A stretch of DNA of 64,000 nucleotides from Ilyonectria destructans. Taxonomy: Eukaryota > Ascomycota > Sordariomycetes > Hypocreales > Nectriaceae. Shown piece after piece: positions 53,240 through 61,807 of this stretch; within the stretch, counting starts at the first letter, position 1; the number at the start of each line of letters is the position of its first letter. A model generated the notes under the pieces. The model did no database searches. It was not told the origin of the DNA and saw only the letters and a list, made by a program, of their open reading frames with translations. The stretch lies in the NCBI GenBank assembly GCA_020740775.1, contig JAHEWK010000045.1, forward strand, positions 124,001 to 188,000, read 5' to 3'. Both the position numbers and the translations under genes were made by a program.

Positions 53240-56200
53240 ATGTCCCTCCCTGCGTTACGGCCAGAGTCCGATATAGGCAAGCGCTCGCCCCTGCAACTGG
53301 CAACACCACCGGCTACAAGCTCCCCTCCTCCTTCTTATAAGCCGCTCAGAGACGGTCCGCTCGAGCTATGGATGTCGCCACCCCAGCCCGCACGGGAACT
53401 CTATAACCATATCCTCCACGCCCAGGAGATTGCCGAGGATAAACGTATACAACTAAGGGAGCTGCGTATGCAGCGAGAGGGCCAGGAGCACTCCTGTACC
53501 GAGGATAGCGAGACGACGCCCTGGTTGAAGCATACGGGGTGGCCGCAACGGTTTTGTAACCGACCGCTTGATATCATCACTGCATCTGCGAGACTGCCTG
53601 TTCGAGGCCCCAATACGTATAAGGAGGATCTTGTGCTTGGAAGGTGGAGGGGAGAATTGCTACGCAGCACAGCAGCAAGCGAAGCCCGGATGCGAGTGCT
53701 GATGCACGCCGTGGACGACATGTTTGACCGGGCCGAGGATACACTCACATGCACTCCCTACCAATCGCGTTGCTGGCTCACGAGCTACCAGCAGGGCATG
53801 TTCCGACATCGCCCCCTACGTGTCATGTCAGCTGCTACAGCTCGAGGGTATAAGTCGAAGTGGAAGAAGTTCATCTGCTACATATTCCGGGCTTTCGAGA
53901 TGAGCCCATCATTACGCCGGGATATACATAACGTGCCGCTGCGTGGCGATGATGTGCAGATGATGAGGCATATATTGAACTTGGCATCGGATATGGTGAG
54001 AGCTAGAGAAAACGGCGACCAAGCTACTGGCGAGAGCGGTGAACCTCGCGATCCCGATAACAATGATGACGAGGAGGAGGACAGCCAAAGCTATAGTGGC
54101 AGTGATTCAGACAGCCAAAGCGAAAGCGACAGCGAAAATGATAGCGACAGCGACTACACAGATGATCGCAGCGATAACGACAGCAAGAAGGACGAGGATA
54201 GAGGCGATAGGTCTCAGGACGATGACGATGATGAGGTGATGCAATCTGGCTATGTCCCGGACCTTAGGGCGAGTCAGGCCACCTTCCGCCTTCCCCAAGG
54301 TATCCGTCTGGAGTTGTCAGAGGCTTTATTGCAGCTCTCGATGATGTTCTGGACCTACCAGAGCCAAGATGGAGCCATGACGTGCTCCACTATTGTACAC
54401 TTTGTAGCCGTTTTGGGTATTCACCCATCGTCCTTGGCGTACCGCAATGCATACGACTACACCCCGGATCTCGCAGCCCTAGTCTGGGTTGGCCGGCTGT
54501 TGTTCCTCGAGTACAGCCTACCGAGGTTCAGCTACGATACGCTTGTATACCGCTGGCCGTGCCGAGCTGCGTACCCGTCACACCCTGATCGCCTAGAGGC
54601 GATTCGGACCAAGTATATGCTTAGGGGATGCTACTCACCGCTGGCCGAGCTGATCGAGCTCAAAGCTTTCGGCAAGAGCATAGCGCGGAGGGAGGGGGCG
54701 CGCGCGACGCTTACCTGGGCACCGGATGGGGGCTCGTTCACGATTGGCAATCACAAAGTGATACGATTGTCCGAGTTCTGTACGACATATCGAGCAGCAA
54801 TCGCACAGGTACAGGAGTTAGTTGCCGAGCTGATGCTGGGCTGGGACCCAGTAATCGATCTTTCTGCAATTCGCGACGACCTGACTTGTCAGACGCCTGA
54901 ATGGAGTTTCCTTGATCACTCGGAAAACCGACTGTCAGGGACATACAAGGCGATGGCACGTCGTGCTTGGTCATCCACATTCCGCGGCAAAGCACTGGCT
55001 AAGTCAGGTCACTGGCTACCAGGGCCGTGCTTAGCTTACCTAGAGGCAGGAGCCAAGATGTCCAAACAGGGGTTCTCTGCATTCCACATTACGTCTGGGC
55101 TTCCGGGTCGGGCTACAGAGACCACGGGCATCCGCTTCCGCAATACCAGGCTGGCCATCAGAAATATGTGCATCCGCGAAGGGCAGGTCATGATCATCAT
55201 CAGCTACAACAAAGCTCGCGCCTCAACCAATCACGCGTTCTACGTTGTCCGTTACCTGCCAGATGAGCTCGGCATATCCTTTGTGACCTATGTCGCATAC
55301 ATCCGCCCCTTTCTGGACTTCCTCGCCACTCAACTCGAGCTGCCGCACTATCATAGCAACGAATTTCTCTTCTCAGACCCCAGGCACAAGAGGAGGCACA
55401 TGTCTCCCTCGCAGGCGACAGAGGCTCTCAAGGAACTGACTCAAACTTTGCAGACACCATGGACCATTTCGCTCTACCGCCAGGCGGCGATCGCTATTGC
55501 GAAGCGTCATATCCGCGACCTGATCAAGAAGAGGAACTGCTACCACCCGAGCGAAGGGAGCGATCCGATTCGGGTCCTGGCGGCCGGAGTCGGACACCGG
55601 CCAAGGATGCTTCTGACAGGCTACGCCATCGACACAGCCCTCCCGAGTCGACTCCAGGCTGAGCTCCTCGAGATGTACCGCCAGCTATCGACTCTATGGC
55701 AAAGCTGGAACCAGGAATACTATAACCGTCATTGTATAGCAAAGGAGAGCGCAGAATCTGAGGGTATATCACAATGTAGCCCAGCAAATGTATGGACGCC
55801 CAATCCAGGGCGTCGAAAGAAAGGACGAGGGACAGTTGTCGGATATGAAGCGCTTCGAGAAGAAGTGAAAGGAGCTAGTGCGAGCTGCGCCACCCGCGAT
55901 ATCCAATCAACCTCGGAAGTCATGACGGCGCAACTGCCCCCAGGCTTTATCTACAACGCGGAGCATCAGATCCTTATATGCGTCGCGTGTAAGTCTGCTA
56001 TTAGCCCGGGGAAAAAGCCACTGTACAGCCACCTCAACCGCACCCACCGTATCCTAGGCCCTACCTGCAAGGCTTATATCCAGCGCTTCAGTACCCTCCA
56101 GCTCTTGCCGCTGAGCGATATTATTCTTCCACGCGAGAAGATCCCGGCTATTCCTGGCCTCCGGGTTTTTATAGTATTTCGATGTAGCGTCTGCCAGCAT

Positions 56201-56404
56201 TTGACGTCCCGTTGGGACTCTATTCTTGATCATATATCAACACATAAGCTTGGCATGCGTCCTTTATTAGCTTGGGAGAGGGGACTGATCAGCAGATGTT
56301 ATGCACAGACTTTCTCAGCTGCCAAAGGACGAATTGTCTACTTTGAGATCATGGCACCCTCATTGGCTACTGACTCTAGTGGGAGCAGGCAGCACGCGAT
56401 CTAG
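53240..56404 (+). CDS. Integrase-like protein of the same family, ending in an OrsD-type zinc-finger pair
   Basis: 1,054 codons from ATG 53240. The N-terminus shares TTPWLKHTGWPQRF with its relatives; residues 255-340 are acidic/Ser-rich. The integrase-like boxes are LPGRATETTGIRF, YNKAR, LYRQAAIAIAKRH and GHRPRMLLTGYAID (Tyr795). No helicase follows. From MTAQLPPGFIYNAEHQILIC (55922) the ORF holds two Cys2-His2 fingers (CVACK...HLNRTH and CSVCQ...HISTH) and CYAQTFSAAKGRIVYFEI, the OrsD/DUF3505 zinc-finger pattern that opens the other family genes. This last part is therefore probably the N-terminus of the next gene, fused because no stop separates them. It stops with TAG at 56402-56404, while the next frame continues the family sequence. 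Confidence 0.75.
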   Translation: MSLPALRPESDIGKRSPLQLATPPATSSPPPSYKPLRDGPLELWMSPPQPARELYNHILHAQEIAEDKRIQLRELRMQREGQEHSCTEDSETTPWLKHTGWPQRFCNRPLDIITASARLPVRGPNTYKEDLVLGRWRGELLRSTAASEARMRVLMHAVDDMFDRAEDTLTCTPYQSRCWLTSYQQGMFRHRPLRVMSAATARGYKSKWKKFICYIFRAFEMSPSLRRDIHNVPLRGDDVQMMRHILNLASDMVRARENGDQATGESGEPRDPDNNDDEEEDSQSYSGSDSDSQSESDSENDSDSDYTDDRSDNDSKKDEDRGDRSQDDDDDEVMQSGYVPDLRASQATFRLPQGIRLELSEALLQLSMMFWTYQSQDGAMTCSTIVHFVAVLGIHPSSLAYRNAYDYTPDLAALVWVGRLLFLEYSLPRFSYDTLVYRWPCRAAYPSHPDRLEAIRTKYMLRGCYSPLAELIELKAFGKSIARREGARATLTWAPDGGSFTIGNHKVIRLSEFCTTYRAAIAQVQELVAELMLGWDPVIDLSAIRDDLTCQTPEWSFLDHSENRLSGTYKAMARRAWSSTFRGKALAKSGHWLPGPCLAYLEAGAKMSKQGFSAFHITSGLPGRATETTGIRFRNTRLAIRNMCIREGQVMIIISYNKARASTNHAFYVVRYLPDELGISFVTYVAYIRPFLDFLATQLELPHYHSNEFLFSDPRHKRRHMSPSQATEALKELTQTLQTPWTISLYRQAAIAIAKRHIRDLIKKRNCYHPSEGSDPIRVLAAGVGHRPRMLLTGYAIDTALPSRLQAELLEMYRQLSTLWQSWNQEYYNRHCIAKESAESEGISQCSPANVWTPNPGRRKKGRGTVVGYEALREEVKGASASCATRDIQSTSEVMTAQLPPGFIYNAEHQILICVACKSAISPGKKPLYSHLNRTHRILGPTCKAYIQRFSTLQLLPLSDIILPREKIPAIPGLRVFIVFRCSVCQHLTSRWDSILDHISTHKLGMRPLLAWERGLISRCYAQTFSAAKGRIVYFEIMAPSLATDSSGSRQHAI

Positions 56405-59400
56405 AGTATAAGGCAGCGGTTGTCGAGGATGCTGGCGGGGACAGGGCAGATCGGGAGCCGTGGCTGGTCTACACTGGATTTCCAGCGCACCTACGGGGGC
56501 TCCGAGACGCCGAGATCAAGTCATCCTTCGAGCTACCCGCGAAGAAAGATGTACTATCATTAGGTGGTGGTGAGCCTGGCGATGGAAACCACCGTTATGA
56601 CGATGATGAGGATGCTGACGGCAACGATGGCGAAAACGGAAACGACATCAGGCGCATATTGGCCGCGGCAGAGGCCCTATTTAGGAGCGCCTACATGTTA
56701 GTATCGGATAGGTCGCAGGATCGGAAGATGACGCACCAGCGCGCGCAGACACTGAGTGATTTCGCTTCCGGCGCCGGCAAGAAGGGAAAGGATATAGCTT
56801 TTCGCAACTTCAAGAACCCTTCGACACTTACGACGTACTTCAGGAAGATGAAAGAGCTACTGGTGTACTATTACCGGGTAGTGTATCGCGAGGACGGGCA
56901 CTTCACCCGGGAGGAGGAAGACCAGGTGGTGCCGCGGGATGTGATCGAACCAACCGATAAGCAGCGGCAGGCGATGGACGAGATGTTCAGCGCACTACGA
57001 GAGGAAGACGAGGATAGGGAGGAGGGGAGCGGCGGCGGCGGCGGTGGTGGTGGTGGTGGTGATGGTGGTAGTGATGAGAGCGAGTCGAGGCTGGCTTGTG
57101 CGATTCGTAGGTTCTATGTTGCACTGATTTGCCATTCCGTTGGGAGCGTGCCCTTCCGGTCGCCGGTGATCAGCTTCTGTGCCATGCTAAGCCGGAGGAA
57201 GCTGAAGAGCAAGGGCGGCAACGGCAGGAATAACAGGGCGGGTACAGGGAACGATGAGCTGGATGAGGCCGCATGGCGGCGGAAGAAGCTCGGTGGCTGG
57301 GCCGATCCAGGGAATTACAACAGCAGTCTATCGGCACTGGTGTGGACAGCGCAGCTGATACTGTTCGAAGCAGCGTGCTTCTATGAGAGGGAAAATGAGG
57401 ACCAGATTCCTGCTCTGGTAGAGAGGCTCTATAAAAAGTTTATGCACCAGAAGGAGGAGACAGTATTCGGCTATATCCTACAGTGGCGGCTCTACCTCTC
57501 GGCGGTAGCGAAGTCGGTCATCGCCAGGAACCAAGCGCGTTGGTCACTAGATGGCCAGGAGATTGACTATCTGGGGACGAAGCTGCACATAAAGCATATA
57601 TCGCAACTGCTTATATCAGAATACAAGCGGGCTCGTGCGATACTCTACGATGATCTGTTATTCGGGGCGAATAGCATCGTACCAATCGAGGCATGGCGGA
57701 TGCACGACGATCTGGATGCTGAAGACTATGGCGGATCATGGCTGACGGATGAGAGAAACACAGAGCTGCTTCGCGGCACACACAATGCCCTGCTCCGGCA
57801 GATCGAGCAGAGAGCGGAGTTGCGCCAGGTCTTCGTGAGGGATGAGCAAGACGACACAGGCGGTAGCTGCGTGGGGAAGAGAGTATTATGTCGACAGGCG
57901 ATGGCTGTGTATGAAACACACGTACAAGAGTTTCTCAAGTCGATGATCCCACTGGGGCACATTTCGCCAGCACCTCCGTTGAGGGCACCGAAGCTACTTT
58001 CCATAACGTACGCCAACAGGGGCCGGCGCCGCAGCATACTACTATGGGAGAAGATGGTTATAGTATATATACGGTACCATAAAAGCCAGGAGCAGACTGG
58101 CAAGGAGACAGACAACATCCGTTTCATGCCACCACCAATCGCGGACCTCTTATTGACATTCCTGGCGATAGTGCAGCCGCTACAGCAGACGTTCTTACGC
58201 CAGGTTAAGCCTGGGGCACTTCTGTCGCCGTACCTATAGTCGACGCTGGATGGCGAGGTCTGGCGGGATGAACTGGTTTCAAAGTGCATAAGCCAGGCGT
58301 GCGGGCGCGCCCAGGTGCCCAAGTTCAAGGTGGCATAGTGGCGGCAGGTGGCAGCATCTATTACAAAGGAGAAGTTCACACCCAAGGAGCGGGCCAATTT
58401 CAACATAGAGGACATCGCAGCACCAAAGGTAGTAGAGGAGGAGGAGCCAATAGCCGACCTGGCAGTAGCGAGCAATCATTCGTTCCGAACCTTCAACCAC
58501 ACATACGCGGGCTCGACGACGCTGGTGATGAGCACGCCGCTGCACCGCGCGTACCGGGCGTCGCTGAGTTGGCGAACACTATTTCAAGTCGAGGAACTCC
58601 TGACGCAGGAGATAGCCAGCAATAGCGGGAAGCGTCCGCGGTCGATCGTCGCGGAGGAATCAGAGGCAACGGGGGTGCTGCGCGCTTGCAAGAAGACACA
58701 GTTACGCACGAGACCATCGCAAAACGCAGACGGCCTGGAGGCGATAGCCCGTGCGCTCTATAACAATCCAGACCTACGACTTCGGCGCCCAGGACAGCGA
58801 GATGCCATGCTGGCGACCATAGGCCCAGACGCGGCGGAGCAGGTTGTGGTCGTGCTGGCTACAGGTTCCGGCAAGACACTGATTGCGATGGCCGCAGCCG
58901 CGCTCAAAGGGGCCGGGACAACGGTCATAGTGCTGCCGGCGGTGGCACTTAGAGGCAACATACTCGAGCGGCTAGACAAGGTCGGACTCAAGACCATGTT
59001 GTGGGCCCCGGGCCGGTCGACGAAGTCGGCACACCTGGTTCTCGTCTCAGCCGAGGCCGCATATACGACGAGTTTCCTTGAGTATACTTACCGACTCAAG
59101 TCCCGGCAACAGCTGGATCGGATCATAGTCGATGAGTGCCATCTCACTATCACTGCGACGTACCGTAAGAGCATGATGCAGCTCGGTTCGTTCGTGCGTC
59201 AGGTTCGGATACAGACTGTTTGGCTAACAGCAACACTACCGCCAGTCTTTAAGGAGATATTCGTGCATCGTAACCTACTAGTACGGCCACATATAGTCCG
59301 GGAATCGACGAATCGAGCAAATATCCAGTATGGTATACGGCGCTTCAAGAGCCCAGGTGGCCTATATAAGAGGGCGGCCGAGCTGGTCCGCTCGTTCGTG

Positions 59401-60612
59401 GCACTGATGGGCAAAAACAATAAGGACGGTGGCGCACTGGCTGACGGCGAAAAAGCCAGGATAATTGTATACTGTCAGACGCTCGAACTTATATACAAAC
59501 TGGCGGACGAGCTGGACTGTCCGACGTATATAGGAGACCATGAAAGCATGAGCGAGGAGGACAAGAGGGCAGCTATCAAGCAGTAGCTGGGGCCGACGGG
59601 TTCACCGGTAATCGTAGCGACGTCCGCACTTGGTATTGGCTTCGACTATCCGTACGTGCGGTGGGTAGTTTATGCCGGCGCGCCACGCCGCATGACGGAC
59701 TTCTCGCAGGAGTCGGGCCGGGCAGGCCGGGATGGCGAGCGGGCAGAGTCGGTCGTCCTATTAAGTGCTATATAGCAACCGTACGCAGGTAGTCGACAGC
59801 CTGTGGATTTAGATGAAGAGTCAATGCAGCTGTACCTAACACAAAAGCACTGCTCCCGGGCGGTTATGAGCCAGTTCCTAGACAAGAGATCGGACTGGAG
59901 GTGGTATATAGAAGGCGAAGACGAGCTATGCAATATATGCCCCAAACACCACACGGAACCGCGGCCGAGCAGTCTTGAGTTGCGCCTACCAGCACCAGAT
60001 ACAACAGTCTCATGTGATGGCAAACTCCTGGAGGGCAGCGGCGGTAGCAGGGAGGAGGCAATGAAGAGAGACATGGAATACACTAGCCCTGACGAGGTGC
60101 TTCGCCAGACTATGGTACATAATGATATACTGAGCCGATTTGAGGCGGACCTGGAAATAATACGCAGTTATTGCCTACTTTGTCGCGTAGAAGGCAGAAG
60201 ACCATTCGATCATAGCGCAACAGCGTGCAGCCGGCGTTGGCCATAGATCAATACTAAGGCGAGGGTCATACGGTTATGCAAGAAGGAGGGAAAGCCGTAG
60301 ATAGCAGATTTCACGGCATACTTTATATATTACCTACCACAGACAATCTGCCGTAGGGCAGACCCAGAGATAGAGGATGGTGGCGAGGAAGAGAAGAAGA
60401 CGGAGTGTCGGTTCCGGGATATGATTGTACCGCTATACTACGGTGCTTTCTATCGATCCGGGCCGAGAGCGCTTATAAAGAAGCACTTTCCGCAGTCATT
60501 CCGCAATATCGAAGATTATATGCAGTGGCTTGGCGAATCGGCAATTCTAGGCGGCACGCTATACGTTCAGGCAATTTGCGTAGTAGCAATTCTACTAGCC
60601 GAGTTTGAATAA
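56371..60612 (+). pseudogene. Telomere-linked RecQ-type helicase with six in-frame TAG codons
   Basis: One frame runs from about 56380 (WEQAARDLEYKAAVVEDAGG) to TAA at 60610-60612, broken only by TAG at 58237, 58336, 59584, 59773, 60244 and 60298. The zinc-finger start lies in the preceding ORF, one frame off (shift near 56377-56400). Content: EPWLVYTGFPAHLRGL, a Gly run (57030-57065), integrase-like segment, Walker A LATGSGKT, DECH (IIVDECHLTIT), TATLPP, IVATSALGIGFDYP, QESGRAGRDG, a Cys zone (CNICPKHH) and a conserved C-terminus (ECRFRDMIVPLYYGAF). The TAGs at 58237, 59584 and 59773 align with Trp codons of the helicase at 48727. RIP-type TGG-to-TAG decay is the plain reading; restoration by A-to-I mRNA editing is the alternative. 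Apart from the stops and the frame change, all helicase motifs are kept. Confidence 0.8.
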
Positions 60613-61807
60613 ATAGATTATATAATAATTAAAGAATAATTACCTATATTACTTGGTTAAGGTTAATTATAGGGGCAGAGATTATTATATATAGAGAGCT
60701 AGGAATACTCTAGGGTAGTATCTATTATATCGCTAGAATTGCTAGAGCTAATATATAAGCAACTATATTTATTAAAATAGACAGTAATCTTCCAATCTAT
60801 CCCTATCCACTAGAATAAAATAGTTCTCTTATTTTTTCTACCAGATAGCATCCAAAACCAGACAGAATCACACAGATAGTCGGTACCGCCCCCGATAACT
60901 ACATTAATTCCATACCCCAAAGAGGATAGATTAGCATGCGATCAATACCAATATGTAGCCCGGCAGTTACAGCTCATACAGAAGCATTTTCGGGTGGAGG
61001 ACAATTGGGTTAATGACCGGAGGCGGGGCTGATATACGGAGGAGTCAGCAGCAAAGGAGCGGAGTGTGCCTGCGGCTATAGTTGCCACTTTCATCCGGAC
61101 TATTCCTCCTCCTACTGCTGCCCCTATATCGACCAGATAAGGCGAGAGAGGCATAAGGGAACTTAAGTATACCCGTAACCTTAACCCTAACCCTAAAGTA
61201 AAACCCGAATTTTTGGATTGAGCCGGGAAGTCTTAAGGGCAGCAGTAGGCTATTAGGGCTGGGTAGAGGAGATAAAAGAAGTATTTACCCATAACCCCAA
61301 CCCTAACCCTAAGCCAAAATGCAATTTTTTGGTTTAATCCGGGAAGTTTAGAGGGTAGCTGGCAGTTATGAGTGTTAGTGGGGAGGTGAGGAGTAAGGGC
61401 AGGTCGCAAGCGGGACGGTAACCCCAAGTGTAAGTAAAAGCCTGAGTCTGACCCTAGGCTTTATTGGAAGGATGTTAGACTTCAAAATTTGGTGTAGACA
61501 GGGATCATATGGTCCGAGCTTTGAAGCCTGATTCCTTGAAGCCAGGCGCAAATGCTGATTGGTTATGGTTTAGGGTTAGCCCCACTATGGGTTAAGGGTT
61601 AGCATCTAAACCATAGCAATCTGTGTAAGATGATTGGTAAGTATAGATAGGGAAGTCCAACGAGTTTCCATCGTTGAACTATATCCGCGTCGCGTCCATA
61701 GCGCGTAGTGCACGCGATATTAAAAAAAGAAAGGTGAGGTACTCATAAATCTGCCGTATTGCTGGAAATACCGCATACCATACTAGCAACATACAAAAAA
61801 CCAACAA
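60613..61807. other. AT-rich spacer with telomere-like tracts
   Basis: Strongly AT/TA-rich at 60613-60830, consistent with RIP. Tandem units with CCCTAA tracts at 61169-61362 and TTAGGG-like words at 61569-61602. No gene. Confidence 0.6.
61169..61362 (+). repeat. Two tandem telomere-associated units with interstitial CCCTAA repeats
   Basis: Units of about 117 bp; each has a tract (ttaaccctaaccctaa at 61181-61196, ccaaccctaaccctaa at 61297-61312) followed by a similar tail with ccgggaagt. Degenerate telomere repeats in a window with telomere-linked helicases support a subtelomeric origin. Confidence 0.8.

Noticed and set aside
56371..60612. Nuclear UAG reassignment to an amino acid
   Set aside because: Neighbouring intact genes use TAG as a true stop (for example the ORF ending at 42638), and no such code is known in Pezizomycotina; RIP or mRNA editing is simpler.
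61169..61602. Head-to-head telomere fusion
   Set aside because: A fusion would read TTAGGG then CCCTAA on one strand; here the order is the reverse and the tracts are only 2-3 units long.
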